From positions 28,435,264 through 28,499,263 of the forward strand of contig OV121092.1 in NCBI GenBank assembly GCA_921293015.1: 64,000 nt of DNA, given 5' to 3'. Made by a program: the position numbers and the translations under genes. The notes beneath the pieces were generated by a model that worked only from the letters and a program-made list of their open reading frames with translations, made no database searches and was not told the DNA's origin. Positions within the stretch are counted from its first letter, which is position 1. The number at the start of each line of letters is the position of its first letter. This DNA is from Phorcus lineatus (Eukaryota > Mollusca > Gastropoda > Trochida > Trochidae). This document shows, piece after piece, positions 1 to 11,689 of this stretch.

Positions 1-360
1 GGTGCCACCTGATGGCACCGAGGTAAAGTCAGATTCACATATCGATCTGTTCCCGGCACGATCTATTCACCGCAGTCTGAATAACGGACAGCTGTACATG
101 TGTTTCTCTCTCACTGACCTAATGTACGACCGGCTTCGGTTAATTCCTCGTATTCTCGCCTGTCCTACTCTCCCTGCTTCCCTCGTATAATAATTACACC
201 ATAAATATATATCCTAAAATCAAAATATCATCACAATGACTTCTTGCCCTACCGGCTAGTAATTCACGCACGAAATCATAATCATATGCTCATAATTATC
301 AAAAACGAATTAAAATCCTCAAAAACGGAATTTGAAACAAGGATGCTATAAAGGAATATT
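1..360. other. Left-edge non-coding stretch
   Basis: I see no recognisable gene. A short open frame at 2-190 has no domain, no splice context and no family I recognise, so it is probably chance. If the first exon proposed at 370-372 (-) is real, this stretch would be the start of its intron. Confidence 0.5.
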
Positions 361-369
361 TGTACTCAC

Positions 370-508
370 CATGATTTCTGATTAGTGTTGGAAAAAGGAT
401 GGACAGCGTAAAAAGCTTCAAGTCTGTTGCAAACCTCTCACTGAGACCTTAATGTGGCTGAAGGAGAGACGCTTGTGACGAAGACTGAGGCAGGGAAGGC
501 TTTTATCC
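370..508 (-). promoter_or_regulatory. Candidate promoter and ATG-only first exon of a gene running off the left edge
   Basis: On the minus strand, ATCATG at 375-370 is followed directly by GTGAGTA, a consensus splice donor, so the exon would contribute only the start codon. This is the layout of alpha-tubulin genes 1 and 2, whose first exons also end ATCATG|GTAAGT. A TATA-like gATAAAAG lies near 500-507, about 130 nt upstream. The presumed 5' UTR carries TTAAGGTCT followed by a GAGA, resembling the gene 2 5' UTR near 32680. No exon 2 is visible because it would lie outside the window. An additional alpha-tubulin gene is an inference; any gene with an ATG-only first exon would fit. Confidence 0.28.
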
Positions 509-942
509 CCGGGTTTGTTTACTATGCGTAACGAAGGACAACCACTGGCTCTCTGAATCACGTGGTTCACGTTACCGGGGAATTCGTGCTTGAATCTCAC
601 CTGTTGAATAGAGACTGTTACGTATTTCCTTGATGGATTGTTTCTTAGCGTGCGTGATAGAGGGGTTGTGTAATTGCAAGCGGACACTGAATAGCAAAGA
701 GTACGATGTTACTGAAATTATGAAACAATAACAACGAATTTGAAACATTTGTAGTGTAAGTTTCTATCCCTTTCAAGACTATTTACAGTCATTGTTGTCG
801 GAGTTTTGAAATTTCTGGACCATCTTTCTTCAGTCCTACTGTACATTATTGTCAGTTTTATGCGATACCTTACATTCAGATTAATATTCAACTAACGTAT
901 AGTTTCAAAGTCCTTCCAAATAGATAAACAAACATTTTTAAT
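509..942. other. Non-coding, moderately GC-rich stretch
   Basis: It holds a minus-strand open frame (418-687) without recognisable domains and an E-box-like CACGTG near 560. It would be upstream promoter DNA if the candidate first exon at 370 is real. No gene is seen. Confidence 0.4.
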
Positions 943-1024
943 ACGTCATTAGGTCAATCAATCTTTATTTGCACTGAAAGAGGCCACAGGCCTATAGTAC
1001 ATATTGTCGTACGTCATTAGGTCA
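943..1024 (-). mobile_element. 54-bp 5'-truncated LINE 3' end with a perfect target-site duplication
   Basis: ACGTCATTAGGTCA occurs at 943-956 and again at 1011-1024. The 54 bp between them, read on the minus strand, end in a typical non-LTR 3' tail: a GGCCTGTGGCC hairpin, then AATAAAG and a GATTGATT tail. The 14-bp perfect duplication marks target-primed insertion of an extremely truncated copy. The parent family is not identified. Confidence 0.8.
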
Positions 1025-2200
1025 ACATATCATCCCTAAAAACTTCTACAGTAATCATATTTCGTAGGATTGAACATTTTACGATCTGGGAACTAAATCC
1101 GAGGAAGACCTAATTACTCTAGTTTGGGCTGACATGCATGTAAAACTTATCATTTTACACTTCAGTGAAACAATTAATATATTTATTTCACTTTATCTTT
1201 TAAGCATAAATCCAATGAAAGCTAGGCAAACTAAAAATCCCCTAAATATGAAAACTTAATCATTGTCAAGATATTCAGTTACAGCTGGGATTTTATTCAA
1301 ACAAATATCTCACCAAAACAATCATTGTATGAATTATTCAAAACTGACTTAATTTAAATATTGCCCGATTGCAGAAAACACAATATCGACACGGGAGTGT
1401 TATTAATATTTTATGTACTACGTGTCTCGTAAGCCTTATGGCTGGATGCTATGTTTTACCGTTTTTTTATGTGGCAATAGTATATCAAGGACGTTTGCTA
1501 TATTTTTAGGTCTTTGATTATATGAATAGCATGTGACACGTGAACAAAATATTTTTCTTCTTCTTCTTCTTCTTCATTAATATATAGTACATTATCTACA
1601 TGTTTTCGATGGTCGAGTAACATATGTCATGAGTCACCTACCAGTCTCTGCAATGTTATTCCACAATATACAATAATTAACTCTTTAAAATCACACAGTG
1701 TAAATACATCCTAATTGTTATGACCGCAATATGCATAATTAACTAATTAATGATCGTATATCGACCTACATTCTTGGTGGATGCAGGCGCCAATATAACG
1801 GACTGTAGCTGAGCATGTCGGCTTGACATGAAATATAACACAAAATGTATTAGCCCGATCAGGTGTAATAACTTGTGCTCGCTCTACATTTGAAAATCAA
1901 TTCTTATTTGGCAGAGTACCGTGGGCGCCGCAGTAAGCCTATTCTCATGATGGGGGGTTCCATCATTTTTGACAGACCAAAGAGACTTGATGGATGGAGC
2001 CACCTCGAGGGTCGATTTTATTATTCATGACACTTTATTGAACAATGACGATTTCGTGATTGTGTTTTATTTATTTGCTCGCGAACGTGTAATTACACAG
2101 TCGGGGAATAAGAAGGCGAAAAAATCGTTCTCGTCATTAAGAATCTCTTTCCTTATTTGGAGTCACTCGCTGCTAGTAATGCGATTTTGGCGTGTCTTTG
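1025..2200. other. AT-rich intergenic DNA with a (TTC)n microsatellite
   Basis: No gene is seen. A (TTC)7 run lies at 1555-1575. The piece from about 1900 onward is less AT-rich and carries a 103-aa open frame (1969-2280, +) without recognisable domains. Confidence 0.5.
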
Positions 2201-2206
2201 TCATCA

Positions 2207-2220
2207 GTTGCTATGGTAAC
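2207..2220. promoter_or_regulatory. RFX X-box motif
   Basis: GTTGCTATGGTAAC matches the near-palindromic X-box consensus bound by RFX factors (GTNRCY, short spacer, RGYAAC). X-boxes mark promoters of ciliary genes in animals. It lies about 1.8 kb upstream of the candidate minus-strand first exon at 370, so its target is unknown. Confidence 0.45.
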
Positions 2221-2289
2221 CGATTACAATGTCGTTCAGGTGAAAATGAGGCTTTGTTGAGTTGTTTACCTGGTCTCTAAGACAGGTGT

Positions 2290-3640
2290 TTCAGGTGATC
2301 AGGATACATTCGAATGAGGTAAACTTCATACCTATATGTACAGAGAAATATACTTATCAATTTAGTACAAGCGCATGCATTCCTTTATATATGATATTAA
2401 TATAATGATGGACCTGTCAGTTTAACCCCGTGCCACTGAAGAAAATCAATGGCTTTCCAAATTAAAATATATTGAAATATCCATAGATAAATCAAATTTG
2501 TTCCTATTATTTTAAAGTTGAGGTTAAGAAATCGATTTACCTCAACCAACTCGTGTTTCAATTAAAGTACAGACTTTCACATAGCCAGCGCCTAATTTTT
2601 TAGATTAATAATTAACGATAAAATATTAAATAATTTAAGATTCCTCGGGCTACACATCTCTAGCATCTAGCATGTTGATTTAATTTTTTAAATAGTTTGA
2701 TTTAAAAATCGTAAATGTAGATTAACAAGGTTTCTTTACATAGTCTTAATGATAAAGTCATACCTGTTTTATAATCATGTGCAAAAAGAGATGATATAAA
2801 AAAAAAGCACCGATTAGACGAAAAAATACTGCTTTTTAACTACATTTGCCATTCGATTCTTTACTTCTTAATGGTCATACCGATTCCTGTATCATTATTT
2901 TAGAATTGTTTTCGCCTTAAGTAAATCAGTTAGCGATGGCAGAACATTTTAAATTGGCAATTGAAATTAATCACATTTTGTATATATAGAATATGACATT
3001 TTGCTATGAATTTATAATATAAACCTTAAAATTGGAAATATACTTGGACAGTAAGGGGCCCTTTTTATGACATACAAATCTCAAACTTATCGTACAGCAT
3101 ATAAGAAATCCCAAACACCAAAGCAATTTACCATTCTATCCATATCTTATGACCACACAGTCAACAAGTTTTATGCCTCGTTAGAGATTTCCAATAATGA
3201 AAAATGACACATATTTGTTTAATGGTTCTACTCCAACGCCGTTGTGACAACAAACAAACAACACACGAAATATGATACTCTTACTTTTATAACCTTATCC
3301 CATTCAAGTTCGAATCCCAGGGGACAGAAAGCATGAAATCACTTGAATATGTACCGCCATACCATTGTCCCATTATAGATTCCTTAGCTACACAACTCTC
3401 TACTAGTTTTGAGTTCAGGGTACAATTAAAAAGGCCGTATACCCATATATTCATTACGGTAGGCTTGTTCGATATTGTGTGTATATATGTTAGGTGTGTA
3501 CATAGTGACCATGTTGAATAGCAATATTTGGTTGTAAGGGCCCATTGCCTACCATAAAAATACCATAAGTACTAAAATCACGAAAGCTGCACCATGAAAT
3601 CAACAATTAAAATCTATATATTATTGGTAACTTCTCCACT
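2290..3640. other. AT-rich intergenic DNA
   Basis: No gene or clear repeat is seen. One isolated B-box-like GTTCGAATCCC near 3309-3319 has no tRNA fold around it. A 62-aa open frame at 3333-3521 looks like chance. Confidence 0.5.
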
Positions 3641-3664
3641 GATAGATAGATAGATAGATAGATA
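3641..3664 (+). repeat. (GATA)6 microsatellite
   Basis: Six uninterrupted GATA units. Confidence 0.95.
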
Positions 3665-3770
3665 CGTGATGACATAAATGATAACAAATAAACACGCACG
3701 CACTAGTATTTACGTATCGCCAAGTCAAAGTTTGTTTCCACGTGACTTACAAATGAACTTGCGTTGATAG

Positions 3771-3882
3771 TGTTATAGAAGAAGAAGAAGAAGATTATTT
3801 TATTTAAGTGTCACACACTTTAAAAGTGTCCGGCCAAAAGTCACCAATGAGACACTAAAATCATCATAAAACATGTTATAGA
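3771..3882 (-). mobile_element. LINE 3' tail fragment with TSD-like flanks
   Basis: On the minus strand this reads as a non-LTR 3' UTR: a hairpin-forming GTGTCCGGCC segment, AATAAAAT, and a terminal (TTC)n tail (GAA repeats at 3779-3794 on the plus strand). TGTTATAGA at 3771-3779 and 3874-3882 would be the 9-bp target-site duplication. The insert is about 95 bp, heavily 5'-truncated. Confidence 0.6.
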
Positions 3883-4231
3883 TAAGAATGATATATGTTA
3901 AAATCCGACATCATAAGTTATATCGAATGTTCAGCAATTCTTATACGAAGAATAAAGACAAAGTTTAAAGATTTCTGGCAACTTATTTTTCTGCTCGTCC
4001 GACGCTTGGCATAGTGTGTGTGTTCTACTGATGACAACGACATCTTAATATACCAAAACGCCGAATATGTAGAGAAAACATCTTCTTTGGGTGGCAATAA
4101 TAAAAGTTTGATGTCAAGTAAGAACGCGTGTCATGGAGAAAAGCTTACTTCTCATGACGTTACGATTTTGTTATACATATCAAATATCAATTAGTTGATT
4201 TTTACATAATAATGTTCCTTGTCAGCATGAA

Positions 4232-4234
<3 letters not shown>

Positions 4235-4309
<75 letters not shown>
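4235..4309. repeat. (AT)n microsatellite
   Basis: About 37 perfect AT dinucleotides. An overlapping minus-strand frame translates only to an Ile-Tyr alternation and is not a gene. Confidence 0.97.
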
Positions 4310-4312
<3 letters not shown>

Positions 4313-4579
4313 CATAAAAAGTTAGGAACCACCCCAATATCCAATATAAATGCACATGGCTCACTATATGGACCATATTATATCTTAATTATGAAAATGG
4401 AAGATCATATGTTTTCGAATTCTAAGCGCAACACAGATGAACATGTAATAAAGTATTTTTTAGCGGTTTAATGTCAAACTTTACATATAAGTATATATAG
4501 TTAGGACGTAATTGAATTGTACACTTTAAACATTCATTTATAAACTTTCTCTCACAGCAGTTATGTTTAAGCCAATTTA

Positions 4580-4690
4580 CTCGTTGGTCGTTTGGTAAGC
4601 AGTACGTAGCCCAATATGCTAGCGTTTGTTTACTGCCTCTGATGTTGTGAGTTCGAATCCCGTAAAGGTCAATACCCCGAAAAGTACAAG
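4580..4690 (+). mobile_element. tRNA-derived SINE-like fragment
   Basis: A degenerate A-box region (TGGTaagcagt) is followed about 60 nt later by a B-box (GTTCGAATCCC, near 4652), the spacing of an RNA polymerase III promoter of a tRNA-derived SINE. There is no acceptor stem, so it is not a functional tRNA gene. The 3' body is not recognised. Confidence 0.45.
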
Positions 4691-4699
4691 AATTTGTTG

Positions 4700-5620
4700 G
4701 ACTGCAGATAATGTGATCCGCAATATATAAATGTTATATTTGTTAACCAGACGTTAATCAGATGTTTCTACATGTATATGCATCTAATGGTAAGGTTAAA
4801 CAATATCCGTTATTAGAACTGGTTGCCAAAAATTAATATTTTGTCAGTTTTTAGCCTTATGTGCACTTTGAATCATATAATCGCTATCATTTTCCTTTTC
4901 AAGTTTGCAAAATCAATCAACTTATTTAACAGAATGGCGGAAGATGAATGTGGATTGCTAAATAATTTGTATCTTGACCGTCTGAAATACAACATCTTAC
5001 ATTTTAAGAAACTTAATCAAATAGTATAGTATTCAATAGAACCTAAACAATTTAGGCGAACTGTATATGTGTGCAATTAAACGACGGTGTAATAATTCCG
5101 GAAGTTAGCAGGATACACATACTTAAACTGTGAGGTTGGTCTACTAAGATATCCAGGCCAGTCAGCGAGGATGTAGATTATATCTACTCGTTCTACGATC
5201 TGCATATCTATAACAGTTATATTGTCATCATATTTTATTTCAGCTGACAGTAACTTAAACACGGAAGTGAGTGGAGAGTTTAGATCGTGGAATGATTTGT
5301 AGTGTAATTTTACTGTCAACATACCATAATATGTTGATATGAAATGAATATATCCGAGATTTTCAACTTTAAGCGCCAGATAAGACACTAATCAGTTTAT
5401 CAGTATACCATTTCATGTAATGTTAACCAAAGATTCGATGGTCAATTGGAAATAAGTTATTTGTTACCAAAATTTATGCAGAAAAGTCTTAAATGTCCAT
5501 TTTATATATCACATAGCTGTTTTCTAATTGTTTTGAATGAGCAGAATAACAGCTATTATTATATTTTCACTTAGTGAAATAATAATGGTATTCTACTCAG
5601 TGAAATAATGCAAAAATGAT
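4700..5620. other. AT-rich intergenic DNA
   Basis: Open frames at 4823-5029 (+) and 5077-5388 (-) have no recognisable domains and no splice context. A short hairpin around TTTCACTTAGTGAAA sits near 5570. Confidence 0.45.
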
Positions 5621-5621
5621 A

Positions 5622-5662
5622 TGACGTCATCTGTGACGTCAAGAAAAAATTGAATGACGTCA
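5622..5662. promoter_or_regulatory. Cluster of three palindromic CRE sites
   Basis: TGACGTCA, the full CREB/ATF site, occurs at 5622-5629, 5634-5641 and 5655-5662. An ATG in good context (GAAATGGCC) starts 5 nt later at 5667; after nine codons comes an AG|GTACTC donor-like junction near 5693. This could be a CRE-driven first exon, but no downstream exon is recognised. Confidence 0.4.
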
Positions 5663-5669
5663 TGAAATG

Positions 5670-6280
5670 GCCGCTCTAGCAGAGCGATTTAGGTACTCCA
5701 TTCATACAGTTCATGTCATTTACGAGGTTTTGGGAAACATAATAAATAGAACATTTGCCATCCTCTATGTATTCATAGATGTCGGTTTATCGGTATACCA
5801 GAATACATGTATATGTATATTCGACCGTGTGCTGGTCGTACTTGTGCATTCTAGTACACCGATGGAGGCATAATGTAATCAGAATATGTTTATATTCAAA
5901 AGTATGCTTGTCGCGCTTGTGTATTTCAGTACAACGATAGATGGAGATTTTATCTATATTTCTCAATAACATATATAAAATGAATGTAGTAGAGGTACCA
6001 CCTAACATCACTATCGATCAGTTTATAGCTATCTGGGAAAGATCCCAAAGATTGCCAAAATAAATCCCCTGATGGAGCAGGTTGTTAAGCTAATGGAAAC
6101 TCAATCCCCTGATACAGAACTGCGCATGTGCAGGGACGTTTTATCGCCTTTCACTGTTGGTTTCTGGAAACCTTGCTCTAATTTCACAAATTCCGCTTAG
6201 CATTAAGGCAAACTTAGCATAGTAACATTGTTGTATTTGGGATCACTATCTGCAATAGTAAAGATTTTCGTATTTTTCCG
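5670..6280. other. Non-coding stretch
   Basis: Overlapping small open frames (5667-5873 +, 5787-6011 -) show no domains. Loosely repeated segments around 5810-5930 (TATATTC, then TCGT.CTTGTG.ATT..AGTAC) suggest an old local duplication. Confidence 0.35.
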
Positions 6281-6283
6281 GGT

Positions 6284-6366
6284 CAAGGTTCTTGTGAGAT
6301 TCGAACCCAAACCCTCAGAGACAGGAATCACCGCAGCAGCTAACCGACTCCCCAATCTCGCTTTTG
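6284..6366 (-). mobile_element. tRNA-derived SINE head
   Basis: On the minus strand an A-box-like segment (gTTAGCTGCTGCGG) is followed by the B-box GGTTCGAATC. This is a tRNA-like pol III promoter without a foldable acceptor stem, typical of a SINE 5' end. The body downstream on the minus strand is not recognisable. Confidence 0.5.
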
Positions 6367-6713
6367 TAACTGTAAATTATGTTTTAACAGTTGAATTTTA
6401 ACAATGTGTATAATAGCATGTATATTTGACTTTTATTTGTGTATGCAAGACAAGTATAAATTCACATGAATGAATGAATGAATGAAGACATGTACATAAT
6501 TTATCCAAGTGAATGATTGCTTTCTTATACAAGTTGTGATAATTGTTGTTATAATTGTATTGAGAGAGTGTCATACATGTCAGATTGATTGGGTGTGCAA
6601 GTTACAGTATTGGAATTAACCTAGCCAGTGTGCCAGTTTTAAATATATATGTCAGTCAGTTTGGTGATTTTGGTTGTTTGTGAGTGTAGGGTAGTTGATT
6701 TGCCAATATGTCA

Positions 6714-7145
6714 GGGTGACGTAGTCTGGGTGTCAGGGTGAAGTAGTCAGGTTATCAGTGTGAAGTAGTCGGGGTGAAAGTGTGTAGTAGTCGAGGTGTC
6801 AGTGTGAGGTAGCGGGATGTCAGTGTGTGGTAGTTGGCATGTGAATGTGAGATAGTTGGGGTGTCAGTGTGAGGTAGTCAGGGAGTCAGTATGAGTAAGT
6901 CGGGGTGTCAGTGTGAGATAGTTGGGGTGTCAATGTGAGATAGTTGGGGTGTCAGTGTGAGGTAGTCAGAGTGTAAGTGTGAGGTAGTCGGGGTGTCTTT
7001 GTGAGGGAGTCAGGGTGTCTGTGTGAGGTAGTCGGGTGCTCAGTGTGAGGCAGCTGGGGTGTTTGTGTGAGGTAGACGCGGTGTCTGTGTGAGGGAGTCA
7101 GGGTGTCTGTGTGAGGGAGCCGGGGTGTCAGTGCGAGGTAGTGGA
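6714..7145 (+). repeat. Minisatellite, about 20-bp G-rich units
   Basis: Around 20 imperfect copies of GTCAGTGTGAGGTAGTCGGG with substitutions and small length changes. The strand is G-rich and C-poor. It sits directly 5' of a LINE-like 3' tail and may be an expanded part of that element's 3' UTR. Confidence 0.85.
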
Positions 7146-7179
7146 TGTTTCAGAATGAAAATAGTAATTGTGACAGATA

Positions 7180-7410
7180 GAGGTTGCCTGTATCCCCACT
7201 GGGATGGATCAGTGAGTGGGTGGTGTGTGTATCACTTGGTTTAAGTCTATGGAGAATGTGAATAATGTAAATGTATATATTGTGTGTCTTTTTCGGTTTT
7301 ATAGTAAATGTCCTAACCTTGGTGTCTTCTTGGCCTAATGAGGCCTGGTTGTTTTATGTGATATATATGTGTAAAAATTGTATGTATCACAACATGACAC
7401 GGTAATAAAC

Positions 7411-7468
<58 letters not shown>
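7180..7468 (+). mobile_element. LINE 3' UTR fragment with (ATT)n tail
   Basis: Non-coding DNA contains a GCC-rich hairpin (tTGGCCTAATGAGGCCTgg), ends in GGTAATAAAC, and passes straight into a perfect (ATT)n run at 7411-7468. This is the signature of non-LTR elements with a microsatellite 3' tail. No RT coding sequence is attached. Confidence 0.6.
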
Positions 7469-7990
7469 TAAAAAATCATGTATCTCTAACCCTTTCTATA
7501 GTAACAACGTTGGCCTTTTCAACTTCGTACAAGGGAGTTTGACCTTTCCACTTCTGGAGATGGGGTTATATTCATTTTACGATAAAATGTACACTTAAAA
7601 GAAATTCTCTCTTAGTAATTATCCACCATGTACACACATCAGTGTCAGGTTACTTTTGATAGGCAGTGTCCATAACTTCAAACTTCAGTTGGATAATAAA
7701 TATAGAGTATCTGATTTCCACTTCCTTGTTTCTTTCAATGACATTTGACTTAAATGGAAGGGAGCGTTGAGAAAGACAAATTTCATATATGTCAATGAGA
7801 GTTTCGTTAGCATTACTTTGTTCCGGCTGATATTTTCAAAACCTTGATAGTTTTGATAAGAAATAGTGATAATGAGACGGAAGACGGAGAAGCCAAATGT
7901 AAAATCAGAAATAAATAATAGGACATACCTCTGCCACAGCAACTTTTCATCATTAGCAATCTAGACTTGGTATATATGTTATAATTCGAC
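7469..7990. other. Non-coding stretch
   Basis: Two minus-strand open frames (7685-7942, 7813-8043) overlap in different frames and match nothing I recognise. No gene is seen. Confidence 0.45.
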
Positions 7991-7992
7991 CA

Positions 7993-8101
7993 GGGCCCAG
8001 ATTTTCGATGCTCACTTCTCACTAAGATAGTCGTAAGTACCATACATTAACATTGACTTACTAATATCTTAACACTAAGAGAGCTTCGAAGATCTAGGCC
8101 C
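7993..8101. mobile_element. 109-bp fold-back (MITE-like) element
   Basis: The ends are imperfect inverted repeats of about 21 bp: GGGCCCAGATTTTCGATGCTC at the left, and the reverse complement GGGCCTAGATCTTCGAAGCTC at the right. The interior also contains mirrored CTAAGATAG and CTAATATCTTA segments. Size and TIR structure fit a non-autonomous DNA transposon; no TSD could be assigned. Confidence 0.6.
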
Positions 8102-8426
8102 ATTGTAATTATAGGTTGAGAGTCCTTGACTTTGAAAGAAAGGACAGATAAATCTCTCACTTTTTACTAATTGAGTATCAACATTTTATCTGAAAGCTAA
8201 CATGAGTATTTTTCAAAACTTATTATGATAGGATAAGGTTATATGATGAGGTAAGACAAAGATTCCTGTCATTCTACTGAGCTCTTAAAGTATGGTGTCT
8301 GTCTAAATTCTAAAATATATAGATGTTATCTATATTATAAAATATATTCATATGATCGCCTTAGACTTTAAACTGTACTATAAATCTACATGTTGCCTGA
8401 CAATCATTTTGATCAATACCATCAGT
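8102..8426. other. AT-rich non-coding stretch
   Basis: I see no gene or repeat here. Confidence 0.5.

Positions 8427-8476
<50 letters not shown>
8427..8476. repeat. (TAA)n microsatellite
   Basis: About 16 perfect trinucleotide units. Confidence 0.95.
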
Positions 8477-10600
8477 GGAGAATGTTCGTTTTATAAACAA
8501 TTCCAGAAATGAAAGTACTTTATCTTAATCCGGGTAGTCTTCTTTAGCACATTCGATAAAGAAACGTTAACGAAATATTAACAGCACTCAATGTCATTTT
8601 GAAATTAATTCGTTTTTCCCCGATAATTTGCTAAAAAAGAATTGCTTTGTTTTTGTATTTAAAAAACGCTTTTCTATTATTTCAAAAACAATTTTTTGAA
8701 ATACTCTTGTTCAAAATATACTCTTCAAAAAAGTTATGTCAAAAACCGATAATTTATCATACTTCAAATTATCCCTGTTATAAGCCTTCTCTCAATGTAC
8801 GTCTCAAGAATCCTGTTACAATAAGTCAAGTATTTAAGTTCTCGTGACATGATCTTATTGCTAAGGGAAAGTTATCGTTATCTTCAACATGGGGTACATA
8901 TTAAGATAAAACCGCCTTTGTCACGAGAATCCTGTGTTTGAAGTTTGGTGATCCTGGAATCTTGCTGTCCGGTTAATGGGAGAAGGACATACCAATCGAT
9001 AAATCTGATCATGTCAAAGCTCTTTGAGTAGGGCAAAGGGCGGGAGACAGAAGTCAAGATCTGTCACGTATTGTGAACGTAGGGATCACAGGTCAACTGG
9101 CCTATACTCGCTTGACCATCCTCTAAATTTATTTATCGTCTTGTTTATCAAAACACTTCTTAGACCTTTATTGATATGAAATGTATTCTTTTTGCATGTT
9201 CTTCACTCGTTATACCATTTCTAGACAAAGATTCTCATTATGAACATCTTCACCGTATATATATGTTAATTTCTCTGCTAATGGCTGAAATATTGCAACC
9301 ATAATAAACAATAACTCACTTACTATATATTAATCATTTATAGTTTTCTTCGGGATATACTTTGCATTGTTGTGTTGATATCAACTGTTTACTTTAAGTC
9401 TTATGGAAAATGAGTAAATCACCCTAATGATGTTGTTATTAGGATTAAACAAAACGAAAATGTTCAGCTTAATTATCTAAATCATACTTAAAATTCTTAA
9501 GTAAATCCTAAGAAGCTATTTCAGGTCATTGAATTTTAGAACGGACTTCCTTACATGATTTTAGCTATCGTATTTAAAAACAGACATACATTTTCAAGTT
9601 TGAATGTTCAGCACAACGATGTTCATTGATGACATCATTCTATTTTAACACTTTAAACACATTCTCCTTAAAATCTATCAGTTCAACATAATTATAAGAT
9701 AATATTAAGAACAACATTGAAAGGTTAATTTTACCGATTCTTATAAGATATACAACATGTATAGTCAATCAGACAGTCACGATTTAAACAGTCCAAAGTT
9801 AACCAAAATCTTGTAACAAGCCCACAGTTCAACAACGTACTTTAGTACAAGTTTCTCCTTATCGTATGTTTAAGTAGTTGATAAATATGGAGGTTCAATA
9901 ACGTTTGCCTTATAAATCATTATTACCATAAAAATGTAAAATATACCCTTTGTAGCGCGTTTTTCTGACATGTGAAGGCACGTACAAATTAGTAGCTTGG
10001 GTTCGAGACCTTTGGTTTGTTAGTATTCTCAATAAGCCTAAGAAACAATATTTACTCAGTTTTATGTTTACGAGGAGGTATTCTAACCAACGTGCATGAA
10101 AAACCAACAGAAACAGAGGATTTCATCCAATAAGAATTGGATCGAATATACTAATACAAGCAAACTTTGAGGACAGAAATAAATCCACCCCACAGTGCAA
10201 GAATGGTAATGGCGTTAGGATAATAGCATAATTATATAACGATTTGATCACATCAATACATAAAGTTGTACACAGTAATTATTACATAGAAATAAAATAG
10301 TATTGTTCCGTGGAGAACTGTTAGAATTACGTTAGGAAATAACAATGTATATGTATCATTTCATTTATTTCGCCATGGTTGAAATAGGCGCCCTATTGGA
10401 AGACCGTCATGTTTGTATATGTCATGTCATTAAGCTCTAGAATCAATAGTTACTCTCGTTAAATAGTACGTTGATACCGACAGGCTATATTCAATGAAGG
10501 CAGAAGACATAGTGCTGTGGCAATGTTGTTTATTGTTCATTAACAAGCAATTCCACGTGTTTAAGTAATTTTTCTAAATGCCAAATGCCAAGTATTCATT
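8477..10600. other. AT-rich intergenic DNA
   Basis: Small open frames at 8647-8847 (+) and 9910-10107 (-) lack domains. No splice-delimited coding block and no clear transposon was seen. Confidence 0.5.
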
Positions 10601-10610
10601 GATGTGTCCT

Positions 10611-11480
10611 ATTTTGATAAGGGATAATGTTGTCCAAGTTAGATAAAAGATCATGTTGTCCAAGTTAGATAAGGGAACATGTTGTCCAAATAAAATAACA
10701 GTTATGTTGTCCCAGCCAAATAAAAGACAATATCTTCCAAGTAAAATAACATATAATGTTGTCCCAGTCATGTAAAAGATAATGTTGTTCTAGTTATATA
10801 AGGGATAATGTTGTCCAAATAAAATAACAGTTATGTTTTCCCTGCCAAATAAAAGACAATATTTTCCAAGTAAAATAACATATAATGTTGTCCCAGTCAT
10901 GTAAGAGATAATGTTGTTCCAGTTATATAAGGGATAATGTTGTCCAAATAAAATAACAGTTATGTTGTCCCAGCCAAATAAAAGACAATATCTTCCTAGT
11001 AAAATAACATATAATGTTGTCCCAGTCATGTAAGAGATAATGTTGTTCCAGTTATATAAGGGATAATGTTGTCCAAATAAAATAACAGTTATGTTTTCCC
11101 TGCCAAATAAAAGACAATTTCTTCCAAGTAAAATAACATATAATGTTGTCCCAGTCATGTAAGAGATAATGTTGTTCCAGTTATATAAGGGATAATGTTG
11201 TCCAAATAAAATAACAGTTATGTTGTCCCAGCCAAATAAAAGACAATATCTTCCAAGTAAAATAACATATAATGTTGTCCCAGTCATGTAAGAGATAATG
11301 TTGTTCCAGTTATATAAGGGATAATGTTGTCCAAATAAAATAACAGTTATGTTGTCCCAGCCAAATAAAAGACAATATTTTCCAAGTAAATGACATATAA
11401 TGTTGTCCCAGTCATGTAAGAGATAATGTTGTCCAAGTCATATAAGGGATAATGTTGTCCCAGTAAAATAAGGGGAAATG
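10611..11480. repeat. 129-bp higher-order satellite
   Basis: The landmark CAGTCATGTAA recurs at 10765, 10894, 11023, 11152, 11281 and 11409, giving a period of 129 bp (128 for the last). Each unit consists of five or six related ~20-26 bp subunits around AATGTTGTCC. Because 129 is divisible by 3, the minus strand stays open for 165 codons (10790-11287) with a 43-aa period; this is a consequence of the repeat length and not evidence of a gene. Confidence 0.95.
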
Positions 11481-11689
11481 TTCTTTGGCACCTCATGAAG
11501 AAATCATTCCTGACGTCTAACTATTGATTTCCACAAATGCTTTACCACACTCCTGTTGATTTAACAATTTTAAATAATCATTACAATCTGCCACTTTTGG
11601 GAAGAATGTGTTTTTAAATGTTTATGCGAAGGAAGTTGTTTTAAGCATAATATACTTTTATGATTTACATTCTAATCATATACTATGTA

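Noticed and set aside
3305-3325. Possible tRNA gene (GTTCGAATCCC)
   Set aside because: No A-box at the right distance and no cloverleaf arms; a B-box word alone is not enough. The same holds near 63193.
10790-11287. 165-aa minus-strand protein
   Set aside because: Lies wholly within the 129-bp satellite; openness follows from a period divisible by three.
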